NCBI GenBank assembly: GCA_028583415.1
Contig: CM053269.1
Coordinates: forward strand, 76,251,567-76,315,566
Reading direction: 5' to 3'
DNA from: Protea cynaroides
Lineage: Eukaryota > Streptophyta > Magnoliopsida > Proteales > Proteaceae
Length of the DNA: 64,000 nucleotides
Shown: in pieces, positions 10,741-22,305 of the stretch
Position numbering within the stretch: the stretch's first letter is position 1
How the letters are laid out: the number at the start of each line of letters is the position of its first letter
The notes under the pieces: model-generated
Told to the model about the DNA's origin: nothing
Database searches by the model: none
What the model saw: the letters and a program-made list of their open reading frames with translations, nothing else
Program-made: the position numbers and the translations under genes

Positions 10741-13700
10741 ACTCTAAATAAGCAGGGGATTATTACCAAAAAAAAAAAAAAAAAAAACAAGGGATTTCTC
10801 AAAAGTCACAAGACGTTTGTCGTTTCCCTTCCCATAGGGAGGGCAATGCTGGCAACTCACCCATTGATCAGATCAGAATCGAGAGATGAAAACCGAAACC
10901 GGTCTGGATTAATTATTAAATATATCAGGTTTAGGTTAGGCACAATGAGTAATTTAGCATTGTTGTAAAATATGCTCTACAAATATTAGCATGAAATGAC
11001 CATGAGATATAGAATTATAAATATTCTAAAAATGACTTACTCCAATACTCCATATAAACATCCATGAACTCATCAAAATAAACATTAAATCCACCATTAA
11101 ATTGATGTATCATAGTGGCAAACGAATGGTAGAGTTGAATCGTAATCAAGACTATTCTCCTTAAAATCATAACTGCTCCTTATGGTGCATACGGGGTTCT
11201 ATGTGAATCGATTTTCAAGATAAAACAACCCTAAAAAAATCAAAAAGTGTTGCACTTACTTTCATGGTTTACTTGGGGATTCAAAAGACTATGCTCAATA
11301 GGTAAAAATCAAATTAGCTCTAATGGGATCGTCAAAACCAAATTATATAAAGTTATGAATGGGTTAAAACTTCTCTCTCTTAATGTAGAAGAAAAAGAGA
11401 CGCCACTAATGATTGTCTCCAAAGAATGTGTCCAATCATCATGTTTCTATAAACGGATATGTTTATTGACCATTTGAACATGTCACCAATAGTCGCACAT
11501 ATTCATCATTTAGGTGTCTATTAGGAAGAGACAAACTCCTTCAAAGCTTCTTGTAAAAGTGCCTATCAAGACATGTCAAGAAAGGAACATATCTAGGCAT
11601 CTCAAATTGTAGATAAAAGGCACCAACCTAAAACAAGAAAAACCAAGATTTCCCAATTCAAATGTCAAGAAAGCAACCATGAAAAGGATCTTAAACAGCT
11701 TACCAATGATTAATAGAATGATTGGTTCTTTCAGACAGTCTATCCAGAACTTGCAAACAAGATCTGACAATGAGAATTTGCAGGTCGCAAGATGAACCCT
11801 CCCGTGGAAGAAATTTTGGGTGAAGAGTTGCTTAAGTGGAAGAATAAATGATCCCTTTTTGGGTGAAGCAACAATGAGAACTTGCAGGTAGCAGGATGAA
11901 TTACTTGATTTACACTGTTATCAGTTGAGGAATAACACTCTTTTGTTGTTTAAACCTTGAAGAATCAAATCAAACACCTAACGGTGAAAGGAAGCATAAG
12001 AATGTTTCCAGAAAATCGAATAGAAAGCCAAAAAACACATATAAAGGGAGAAATCAAAGCAAAAAAGATATTAGTAACAAACATATCCGAATCGTTTGAG
12101 CATCGAAACCCTAGATGACGAGTTGTAGAGCCGTGGGAGAGAAGGGGATGACCAGGATCAGAAACTTTGTTCCGGCAATCCACGCTGCTTTTTTGGTGGT
12201 CATAACCCTAACTAGGATTCCATCCCCACCGCCGCTGCTGATTTTTTTGATGTTGCAGCGAGCCCACAAGTTGAGATGGGCTTAGATGAAAATCTTTGTT
12301 AGATTTAATTTTAATTATAATATTTGTAATATTTTATTTTTAGAAATTTAGATAAGAAGTTTAGGTAATATTTAAATGAATAGGTTATCTATGTGTCTTA
12401 TTTACTTGATTATGGTTTCCATCGTGGTTAGAGATTTTATTTACTTACTAGTTTTATTTTATTTAGTTTAAAAAAGTTTTATTTTTAAAAAGAACATGTA
12501 ATGGCATTATTATTTTTAGACTTGAATAGAAGAGAAGAAAAATGAAAGAATAAATAGAGTTATTGTGGTTGTGAGCCTACGGCCAGAAAGAATTGGTGTG
12601 CACTTTTTCTCTCTCCCCTTCATCTCTGTGAACCAGAATATACTCTCTTCTTGGTTTGTTCCCCCTATTGTCGATGGATTCTGTTCAGTCTCTCAGATCG
12701 AGCCATGTAGCTGAAACACAAACACAGTAGTAAAGTGGGTGAGATATACCCCAGGACCACTCCGATGCCAAAGTTAGTGGATTCCAAAGACAAGCAGAAT
12801 TGAGTTCTTAGTGAAACATTAGAACTCCTTAGAGATGGGGTTCCCTGAGATACGGGAGCTTCAATAACTTCCTCCTCTCTGGTGAGGTAGAACCTATGAT
12901 AAAAGATGGAGCAAAGATTTTCTCAAAGGAACTTTATCAGAACTATACCTGAATATTGATGCTCTCTTTTTGGGTAGGAAGTTCAGGATCCCTTGCAATC
13001 GATACTCTTTCACTACTTAAAGGTCTAAGAGGGAGCTTCCCGAACAAGCTCCTCCCCACCTACCACCATCTCCATCATCTGTCCTTTAGAGAACAATAGG
13101 TCTAGGGGACTACGACCCCCTAAGGTGGCGCTTGGATGTCTTGTCAACCGTTTATGATCTGAATCGACCTTCTTTGACCACCCTTTCGTCCACGGCCTCC
13201 ATTTCTTCCGACAATAGTAGCTGTCTTTTCTCTTTTATCGAGCATATAAACCTTACTTTTTGCTGATTCGGTTCATGATATGGTGACCTGGCCAGTCAAA
13301 TCCTTCTACTTGGCATTTATGATGGTTGTCAATATTTATGAACATTAATGACAGACCATTGAATGTCCAACTACCTCCATCAATCTATCAAATCATGGCC
13401 CGATTGCCCAGAAGGGGGTCGAACACGATTTTGTCTTTCGAACATTTCTCACCCTCATGCTTCGTACCTTGGATGCATGCCATGTATCCCATTCTTCAAG
13501 GGCCATTACAGATTCCTCATCCATGGTCTAATTTAAACCTGTTACTATTTTACCCCAACACCCCCCTTCTTCCTCCCTGCCTAATCCTCCTTCTCTCTCG
13601 CTAACCCCTCCCCTGTTATGGGCGATAATACCAGTCCCAATAGAAGCTCTTGATCTCTCTCTTCTCTTTTCCTAGCACTCTCAGGTTTTGCTTGAGACCT

Positions 13701-14926
13701 TCTCTTCCATAAACAACCTGAATCCCTCCAAACACAGGACTCGTAATCTGTTTTACATTGAGAATAAAACTTGCAACTATACCTGTTCTTCTTCTACCTC
13801 CAGATTGAGTTTCAGTCTTTCAAAACTCCTGATTTAATTGCTGTTTGGAACCAATAATAGTGGAAACCAATGGGTTTAGGTATTGCGACTCATTGGTTTC
13901 GAGCTGATTCATGGGCTATTGACTGATTTCTCCCTCTTTAACTGAACCTGGTTTCCACCTCTTGCTATTGTCAAGAGCTTGATCATGATCCCCTCCCCAC
14001 GATTCTAACTTCTCTTTTTCTTTTATCTCCTTCTTTCCTAAAGTGCCCCTCTCTTTTAATCTTATTCTCCCCATATCCATCTCTCATATTTGATTCCTAG
14101 ATTAACCCTAATATTTAATTTTAATTCCCATCATATCATAATGTCTGTTTGGTTCTCTAGAGTTATTACATACTTTTGATTAATTACCAAACTACCACCA
14201 CTGGTTATGTTTTTTATTTAATTACAATTCTACCATTAGTATTATTGTCTGAGTTGATCATTGTTTTGGGTGGGTCTACTAGCTGATCAATTAGGGTTTT
14301 CTCAACCCGATCTCACATCAATTTCCCTTTTCTGCTTTGAGACGCCGGAGTTGTAGAGAAACTTCGGAGGATACAAAGGCTCTTCAGGGGCACCTTCCTT
14401 GCCATTGCTGTTGATTTTTCCCTCTTTTGCTCTGAGACGCGAGAGTTGCAAAGCAACTTCAGAGGAGAAGACATGGGATTTGCAGAGCTTTTTTCAGTGT
14501 TTCTTACCGAAATCGAAGTTCACGGGCTAATAGTTTCATTTTTTTTCTTTTCAAAACAGTCGTTTGATACAATGCAGTAGACAGCATATTTGATTTTCAT
14601 AAGCCTGACCTTTCATCACCATCGGATTAAAGGTAGCACAGGTGTCGTGCATCGAGGCAACTCTGCTGAGTCTCTGTTGATGCTTTAACAAGAGATGATT
14701 TTGATCCGTGGTTCTTGAAAAGAAACCCTTTGCTCTCAACAAAAATTTACAACAAAATGTCAATTAAGTCATTCCTATTCATCAATTCTAAAAAAAGAAT
14801 CTTAAATCCTTAAACAAAATAATAGTTCTTGTTAAAGTCCTCAATATTCAAGCATTTGGAAAGCCACTTGGAGCAAGCATCAAAATCAAAACTGTTGCCC
14901 CTTCATGGTATTATATCAAATGCCAA
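10741..14926. other. Unclassified repeat-derived DNA, no gene seen
   Basis: I find no convincing gene. A 20-base A run is at about 10770-10788. The stretch near 11150-11290 shares short phrases (AGATAAAACA.CCCT) with 17440-17530, so both may derive from one old element. Near 14327-14470 a phrase like GAGACGC.GGAGTTG...AACTTC.GAGGA occurs twice about 97 bp apart. Weak pieces of noncoding LTR or LINE leader may be present around 12600-13100, but I cannot assign them. Confidence 0.45.
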
Positions 14927-15690
14927 TTTCTTTTTCTTTTTCTTTTTTTTTTTTCTTTTTTTTGGTAGAAAATAAATTTATTGAAAGAAAGAACAAGGTA
15001 CATCCGTAGTCTCGACTGATTCAAATAACCACGAAGTGGATATAGGCCAGCTAACCACCCCCGACATGGTTAAAGCCCTCCTTGCAAGGGTGTGGGCCAC
15101 AACATTTGCCCCCCTTGAAATATGAGAAATGGTAATAGTCAACCTAGAGGATACAAGCATTTTATATCTCTTATAACCGAAAGAACATAATGATCGCCTT
15201 GTGCTTCTTCCCGGGATATCACATTGATAACCTCAAGACAGTCAGACTGCACCGCTATACATTGATAGCCCAATCTACTGTTTGAGAGAAACCTTCCCAA
15301 ATAGCCATTGCTTCACCATAAGCAATGGATGAAAAGGAACATAGTTGAGAAATAGCCACAAGCGGCCTACTATTAGAATCCCGTAAAATAAAACCAATAC
15401 CTCCCTGCTTCCAAGAGCCTATAGCTGCACCTGAATTGAGTTTCACAAATCCAACTGGAGGAGGTAACCAGGATGAAGCCACAGATGTAGATGCAATGTC
15501 AGTAGTTGGCTGGAAATGCTCAAAAATAGTGGGGTAAACAGAATCAAAGTACTTCTGCCACACCTTTTCAACTCTTCGGATAACAACAATAGGTGTACAA
15601 TCCAAATTTTCAAAATATAACTCATTTCTGGCTTTCCAGAGAACTTTACGGTCTTTAGATAAATTCCCACAAGAAAAGACTCTAAGGGGC
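14927..15690 (-). pseudogene. L1-like LINE 3' end: RNase H domain pseudogene with poly(A) tail
   Basis: On the minus strand, reading from about 15680, the frame gives LWKARNELYFENLDCTP, then WLPPPVGFVKLN, GGIGFILRDSNSRPLVAI and YGEAMAIWEG, and in another frame ISHISRGANVVAHTLARRAL. These are the order and motifs of the RNase H domain at the end of plant non-LTR retrotransposon polyproteins. The usual first catalytic Asp (LNxDGA) is missing because the sequence reads LNSGAA, and the frame is broken between 15255 and 15160, so it is dead. The strand ends with AATAAATTTA and an A-rich tail at about 14968-14927, as expected for a 5'-truncated LINE. Confidence 0.8.
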
Positions 15691-16660
15691 TATTTGATAA
15701 AACTTTAACTTTGGGATTCTTATTTCTGGTTCAAATTTCTACTCCAACTTCAAAAGGATTCAAGAGTATGAGGGAGTAGAAACATGTTTGTTAACCTAAT
15801 TTAGTCATGGACTCCAGAGTAGCGGTGGGGGGTGGCGGATGGTGGCACTAGTGGTGAGTGGTGATGGTTGGTGACGGTGGTGGTGGGTGGGAGGCGGTGG
15901 TGAAGGGTGGCGGTGGGTGGGTGGTGGTGGTGGAGGGTGGTGGCGGTGGTGGTGGATGATAGTTGGTGGTGGTGGTAGGTGGTGGTGGTGGTGGTTGGTG
16001 GCTGGTGGTGGTGGCGATGGTAGGTGGCGGCGGGTGGTAGTGGATGGTGGTGGCAGAGGTGGGTGGTTGGTGGTGGTGGCGACGGGGGGTGGTGGTGTGT
16101 GATAGTTGGTGGTGGTGGTGGGTGGTGGTGGTGGTGGTGGTGGGTGGGTGGCGGTGGGTGGTGATTGAGGATGGTGGTGGTGGTGGTGGCGGTGGGTGGT
16201 AGTGGATGGTGGTGGTGGTGGTGGCGGTGGGTGGTAGTGGATGGTGGTGGCGGTGGTGTGTGGTTGGTGGTGGTGGCGACAAGGGGTGGTCGTGGTGGCG
16301 GTGGTGGTGGGTGATGGTGGTGGTGGTAGGTGGTGGTGGCGGTGGTTGGTGGGTGGTGGTAGTGGCGATGGTAGGTGGTGGTGGGAGGTGGTGGCGGTGG
16401 TTGGTGGCCGGTGGTTGGTGGTGGTGGCGATGGTAGGTGGTGGTGGTGGGTAGTGGTGGCGGTGGGTGGTGGTGGTGGTGGTGGCGGCAGTGGGTGGTGG
16501 CTGGTGGGTTGTGGTGTTGGTGGTGGTAGTTGGTGGTAGTAGTGGTGTGGGGTGATTTTTACTCCAAAATTGTGTTCTGAAGTCGAAAAACATCTATTTG
16601 ATGCTCCAAAAAATTAGATTTTTGGTGGCCGGTTTAACTCATGGATTCTCCAGAAGTCCG
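15691..16660. repeat. Short repeat carrying a GGTGGT minisatellite
   Basis: Starts AGGGGCTATTTGATAAAAC, a phrase that returns at 58709 (AGGGCCTGTTTGATAAAAC), where it is again followed by a GGTGGT stretch. The two therefore look like members of one non-autonomous element family, possibly hAT-type, although matching ends were not found. The flanks of the minisatellite contain TTTTTACTCC and ATTTGATGCTCC. Confidence 0.5.
15819..16547. repeat. GGTGGT/GGTGGC minisatellite, about 730 bp
   Basis: Almost pure G/T-rich variation on GGTGGT, GGTGGC and GGTAGGT with scattered GATGGT. Every long open frame here (262 codons on the minus strand, Thr/Pro/His only) is a by-product of the repeat and not a gene. 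Confidence 0.95.
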
Positions 16661-17796
16661 AACTGGATATACCAAAAAAAATTTCATTACATTTTTTTCC
16701 TTTTTTTATTTATTATTATTATAACTATTATTATTATTTTTTTTTTTTTTATTTTTTATACACCCCTCTAATTGGGTATGGTACCCCAATGAGAGCGGGG
16801 ATCCCCGCAGTGGCAAAATCGGGGTGCTGGACACTAATGATAGCAAGACAACGGTAAATACTTCCAACAACAAATATTTTGTTATTATTATTATTATTTT
16901 ATCAAATACTATCCTACAAAAACATCTTCATTATTCCATCAATTTACCCGTATCAAACAATCTCTTCTTCAAAGGTTATAGAAAAAATGAGAATACCAAG
17001 ATTGACCATAATCATAGAAAATCTTGTTATCTTAAATGCTGAAATACTTTTGTTGAAACAGCATCAATACAGGAACAAAATAACATGAACAATTTATGTA
17101 GTAAGCAAATATGTCTATATAGCCTATAAAACCACTATCAATAGTTAAAGAAAAAATTCTTCAAGTCATTACAGTTTTGTGACCGAACTAATATAAGGTT
17201 TTCTACAAATCATTTTGGTTTTACATATTTAGTCTTAAACAAAACACAATCATAAGAATTGTAGGAAATATTAGCACTACAAGGAAAAATATATTATTTA
17301 AGACTATTTAATAAACATATAATATCATATATCAAATCATATGATTATGTAATCAATCAATATAGTGTAACATAATAAAGTATAGACACATACCTTATAC
17401 AATCTAAAGCAAGTAATCAACTAGGACTGAGTCGTGTTGGTACACTCTCCTTAAGATTGTGTTTGCCATCTATACGGTGGAACGGGTCCCCATAAACCAA
17501 CCTCCAAGATAAAACAGCCCTTCAGTAGGACACCCACCCAGTGTGCACTCACTTTAGGTGTGTAGACCCGACGGCTAAGGTTAACAATCCTTTAAAATAA
17601 TGATGGAACAGATTCTAACGATAAAACAGAATAGAGAGAGAGTTGAAAGGAAAAGGAGGAGAGACATGAATTTTTGTATTCAAATCTTGAGTGTTTTGGA
17701 ATGAGGCAACATCCTCTATTTATAAAAGACAAGAACATCTCCAAGGGTCACTACCAAGGGGTATGGGTGTACCTCTTCATACCAAAAGGTATAAGT
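16661..17796. other. AT-rich DNA, no gene seen; host site of LTR element A
   Basis: AT-rich with ATT/ATA trinucleotide runs near 16705-16750 and 16880-16900. The last 400 bases look like part of an older unclassified element that continues on the far side of element A at 21079. Confidence 0.5.
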
Positions 17797-18164
17797 CACC
17801 ATGTAAGACCCGTACGCCATGAACTCAGTCTAACCTTACGTTCTCGTGTCGTGACAGGTCTTCCTATCATGGTCGGACCAAACGGACCAAGTGCGTAAAG
17901 AAACCACAAGGCTAGGTAGGAAATTGAACCAAAAAATAGTCAATTAAGAGTGTGTGGTCGCATACCTAAACAGGTGTGGTCGACCACACTTTAGATTAAA
18001 GCAACCACAGAAATTTGGGTCGCGTGGTCGCATGTTTCTAACTGTGTGGTCGACGGGTTCTGCGACCACACAAACCCAGTCAGAAACCGTGATTAGGAAA
18101 CCTTCCTAATCCGAAGGGGATTCTTTCCTAATCTAAGTAGGGCTTTATATGGAGGGTTTTCCTC

Positions 18165-18172
18165 TATATATA
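18165..18172 (+). promoter_or_regulatory. TATA box of LTR A, first unit
   Basis: TATATATA in the context TTTTCCTC-TATATATAGGATGTCCC. The same position is a TATA box in copy B (26739-26746) and, on the minus strand, in copy C (TATAAATAG at 22941-22950), followed in each by a purine-rich leader. This supports an LTR promoter. Confidence 0.7.
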
Positions 18173-19091
18173 GGATGTCCCTTAGCCTCTTTCATCATTT
18201 TAGAAGTCAAACTGAAAGTGAGATAAAGAAAAGAGGAGGAAGAGAAGGAGAATTGAAGAGGAAAACTAAGAGGAGGAAATTCAGAGAAAACTCTGAATCT
18301 TCAACAAGCTTAAGGTATGAAAACATTCCCCATATCAATTGAATGCCTAGAATAGATCATGAAGGAGATAGGGATTTAAGTGAGACCCCAATCATTAATC
18401 CATGGATAAATTCCAAGAGATCCATGGAAGAAATCTATGTAGATGATGGATTGTGTAAAAATATTAGTTTTAAGCCATAGAAAAATCATAGGAATGATCA
18501 TGATGATAAGCCAAGGAATCAAAGCATGAAGGAATCGAGTTGGGAGTGAAAAGTCGACCATCACATGTGTGGTCGCATGTGTGGTCGCATGATATGAGAC
18601 CACATGAGACACACATATTCGACCACACACCCTCGGGACATGCAAGAAGGGCGTGGTCGCATGATATGCGACCACACCTTGCGACCACATGCCATCGGGA
18701 AGTTCCACCACACCTTGCGGCCACACACCCTGTGGTTGCAGAAACTGAGACCACAGGTGCTGCCACACCTGCGACCACTCAATTTCTGTTAGTCTGAATT
18801 GCTGGGAATAAATATTAATTTAAAATCTATAAATTTGTTAGGTTTCTAAGTGGTCTAAAAGTGATTTACAAAGCTTGAACGAGGATCTACTATCGACCAA
18901 AGGTGAGGGAACAAAACCTAAATTAAAGCAACCACAGAAATTTGGGTCGTGTGGTCGCATGTTTCTGACTGTGTGGTCGACGGGTTCTGCGACCACACAA
19001 ACCCAGTCAGAAACCGTGATTAGGAAACCTTCCTAATCCGAAGGGGACTCTTTCCTAATCTAAGTAGGGCTTTATATGGAGGGTTTTCCTC

Positions 19092-19099
19092 TATATATA
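19092..19099 (+). promoter_or_regulatory. TATA box of LTR A, duplicated unit
   Basis: Exact second copy of the TATA box 927 bp downstream, produced by the internal duplication, giving this LTR two tandem promoters. Confidence 0.65.
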
Positions 19100-20683
19100 G
19101 GATGTCCCTTAACCTCTTTCATCATTTTAGAAGTCAAACTGAAAGTGAGATAAAGAAAAGAGGAGGAAGAGAAGGAGAATTGAAGAGGAAAACTAAGAGG
19201 AGGAAATTCAGAGAAAACTCTGAATCTTCAACAAGCTTAAGGTATGAAAACATTCCCCATATCAATTGAATGCCTAGAATAGATCATGAAGGAGATAGGG
19301 ATTTAAGTGAGACCCCAATCATTAATCCATGGATAAATTCCAAGAGATCCATGGAAGAAATCTATGTAGATGATGGATTGTGTAAAAATATTAGTTTTAA
19401 GCCATAGAAAAATCATAGGAATGATCATGATGATAAGCCAAGGAATCAAAGCATGAAGGAATCGAGTTGGGAGTGAAAAGTCGACCATCACATGTGTGGT
19501 CGCATGTGTGGTCGCATGATATGAGACCACATGAGACACACATATTCGACCACACACCCTCGGGACGTGCAAGAAGGGCGTGGTCGCATGATATGCGACC
19601 ACACCTTGCGACCACATGCCATCGGGAAGTTCCACTACACCTTGCAGCCACACACCCTGTGGTTGCAGAAACTGAGACCACAGGTGCTGCCACACCTGCG
19701 ACCACTCAATTTCTGTTAGTCTGAATTGCTGGGAATAAATTCTAATTTAAAATCTATAAATTTGTTAGGTTTCTAAGTGGTCTAAAAGTGATTTACAAAG
19801 CTTGAACGAGGATCTACTATCGACCAAAGGTGAGGGAACAAAACCTAAATTAATTGGCTAATAATAAACTATTTTTACTTATTGAGTCCTATACCATGAA
19901 TGATTCTATGCTTGTATGCTTGTAATGTGCATTTCACATGTCATCCAATATTTCTGTTATTACTGCTCATGCATATTTAATTCTGTTTATTTATAACATG
20001 ATGATGATGATGATGCTAGGAATAGGCATGTGAATGTATGTGTGTGGTTAGTGTACTTGATGGGAGTGGAGCATTAGGGGGATGACGTGACACTATGGTT
20101 CATTCTGGTCATCAGACTCTAGTTTTATCTCTACACAAGTCTTGTCCACTAACATCGTCGTATCGTCATTACCTTAGCAGAACTATTACGTCGTAGGGCA
20201 TCAGGGGGAGGTGGTCTTGGACCGTGTAGTCTCTGACTCTACCGGGGGACCTTAGCTCTATCTCTATGGATGTATTGAGGGATGTTGGAGTGAAGCCTTA
20301 GATACACTGTTTGACATTATTGGTTAGTTGCGAGCCCAGTTTACAAGCCTTCGCCAATAGGGACTTACATATTGGTATGGGTAGGACATCAGGGGAAGTG
20401 TCATGCGGTGTTTGATCCGGGCACTTTAGCTCTATCTCTATTCCATGATGGGTGCATGTGGGACGATAATGGTATTTGATCCATTGGGCGGCTTCACACA
20501 CTCGTGTATAGAGGTGCGGGGGCCTCCAATCCTTTCTATTGTATATTGCAAACTTATAAATCAGACCAAAGATATGAATTGAATACATGCATATGTTTGT
20601 TGCATTGTTTTGTTTACTCACTGCGCTCAAGTTGGAGAACTGACCTTCGCACGTGTAATTCTTTTTAGTTTCTGATGTTTCAG

Positions 20684-20775
20684 GTATTACGATTGAAGAT
20701 TATGTCGACACGCCAACATATGAACAGGTAGCGACTATGGATGAGCAAGCTGTGGAGGACTATTATGATTCGTAA
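20684..20775 (+). other. Conserved exon-like short frame in LTR A
   Basis: A pyrimidine-rich tract and acceptor GATGTTTCAG| precede the frame. After two bases of a split codon it reads ITIEDYVDTPTYEQVATMDE and ends VEDYYDS-stop. The same phase and a related peptide occur in copies D, E and F. It has no start codon of its own at the beginning, so it would need an upstream exon. Function unknown. Confidence 0.5.
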
Positions 20776-21078
20776 AGCGAGCGTTTCAACTATGGATACG
20801 CTTAGTGTTTAACTTTCGTATTTGGATATTTGTAATATGTATTAAATTATGTTTTGACTACTCAGAGATAACTAGAATATTAATTATTTATCATGACTAG
20901 ATCTCAGTTCATTATCTGTAAGACTTTCGCTATTTACTTTATTATCTCTGATTAATGTGGAATATGTTTTGGTTTAACATGATTGGCATAGCCTATACGA
21001 GATCCTGGTTGAACCGTTGATTTATTGACGGTTCGTCATACTATTTTGGTTAGTCCATAATTGGGGTGTGACACACCA

Positions 21079-21681
21079 CCCTTCCAAAAGGGTACACTTG
21101 AATAGGTATGTATCCACACTCATATCCATATTTATTTCACTATCGATATCCATATCTATTTCCATATCCAACTCAAAACAAAATTAAAATTAAATTTCCC
21201 TCAAAATTTAAAATAAAATTTTGAATTTTATTTTTAAAATTTTTTGAAAACTTTATTTTTTTTTTGATATTAAAAACAATAAAATATAATACAACAAAGT
21301 TCCATCATCAACAAGACAACAATTGAAAGAATATATATCAAAAAGAACTTCATTGCACCTGCTTAGTACGAAAACTGAAACTCGATAATGTTGTCGTGTG
21401 GGATAGAAACATAAAATAATTTGGATAATTGACATGAAATGAATGGCTGAAGTAACTTCTACGGTTTTACCTTCATGGTAAGTTGGTAACACATTAAATC
21501 TCTAATGGCATTGCTTAACAGACTAGAAGATGGTATGAATGTAGTATTTTCATTAAAAAATACTTTCGTAATGGCTAACAATAAGAAAGTTTTTATCTAT
21601 ACGTACAGGAATCTAAATAATCCAAAAGAGATTAGCAATGTCAGTTAATTCAATCCCCAAAAGGATCATACTGTTACTTGG
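21079..21681. other. AT-rich DNA right of LTR A, no gene seen
   Basis: Continuation of the host sequence interrupted by element A. It contains CATATCCATAT-type short repeats (21110-21170) and long A/T runs. Confidence 0.5.
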
Positions 21682-22305
21682 TGTTGTATTTTATCAATTT
21701 TTAATAAATAAAGTTTCAAAATAAAAATTATATTTTGTTTTGGTTTTTTGGTATGAGGCTAGTGAGGTGAAGTTCATGAGATTAGAACCCCAAGACCCTT
21801 TGGATGATATGGGTTTTTATTTGGCTTCTATTGGGTCGGTAACAGTTTAACCCATTTGACCCGGATTTATTGGGTTGATAACGGTTTAACCCATTTAACC
21901 CGGATCCATGAAGTGTCTTACAAGGGACACACCTTTTTCAATTGGGATGTCTTCAAAAGACATGTTGGTTTGGAAAGACACACCCTTCCTCTAAGGCTGC
22001 CTTGAAAAAATATGTTCTCCTTTATGATTATGAATAGAGGAGGGGGAAGCCTTAAATTTAATATGATTGGAAGATCTATTTTTACTTGGTTCTTTCTTTC
22101 TCACTCTCTCTCCCTCTTTGTTAGCACATATCGAAGTTATTCCCCTTTGGTTTTAAAAAACACCGTCATTTTGCCAAAATTGCTATAGTTTTGCATTTGA
22201 CCTAGGCACAACTCTAAAGTACTCGAAGGGACGCATTAGACTAGTGTAGGTTTAATGCGGAAAGTCGAAACTGCTATATCTTGGGTTGATAACGGTTTAA
22301 CCCAT
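21682..22305 (+). mobile_element. LTR fragment of the TGTTGTATTTTAT family, copy 1
   Basis: Starts TGTTGTATTTTATCAATTTT and matches 35197-35480 for about 300 bases, including the phrases GGTATGAGGCTAGTGAGGT, CCCTTTGGATG and two or three copies of GGGT(C/T)GATAACGGTTTAACCC. At the second copy the start is preceded by a polypurine tract, which supports an LTR identity. It continues to about 22305, where element C takes over. No coding region is present. Confidence 0.6.

Larger units (their letters stand above)
17995..19848 (+). repeat. 927-bp tandem duplication inside LTR A
   Basis: Units 17995-18921 and 18922-19848 are about 99 percent identical (I count about nine differences). The junction shows ATTAAA microhomology. 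The duplication doubles the TATA box, the leader, the AAG|GTATG site and word cluster 2. Confidence 0.95.
17802..21073 (+). mobile_element. Solo LTR 'A' of the TGTAAGACCC family, with target duplication
   Basis: The element starts TGTAAGACCCGTACGCC and ends AATTGGGGTGTGACA. It is flanked by a perfect 5-bp target duplication CACCA (17797-17801 and 21074-21078), which fixes both ends. There is no internal pol, so it is a solo LTR, unusually long at 3272 bp because of an internal 927-bp duplication. Landmarks in order: word cluster 1 (about 17950-18075), TATA box, purine-rich leader, donor-like AAG|GTATG, word cluster 2 (18540-18790), a second donor-like AAAG|GTGAGG, a module with repeated TAGCTCTATCTCTA, and a short conserved frame near the end. 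A Tekay/Del chromovirus source is possible from the end sequences, but this is a guess. Confidence 0.9.

Noticed and set aside
15805..16593. A 262-codon minus-strand open frame of Thr, Pro and His
   Set aside because: It is produced by the GGTGGT minisatellite; all frames of this repeat are open and none resembles a protein.
17941..18790. Regularly repeated GTGGTCG words as a possible CRISPR array
   Set aside because: Spacing is irregular, words occur on both strands, and the setting is a plant LTR.
18376..19724. Paired 130- and 102-codon frames on both strands, repeated 927 bp apart
   Set aside because: They lie in the noncoding duplicated part of LTR A; the repetition comes from the DNA duplication and the GTGGTCGCA words.
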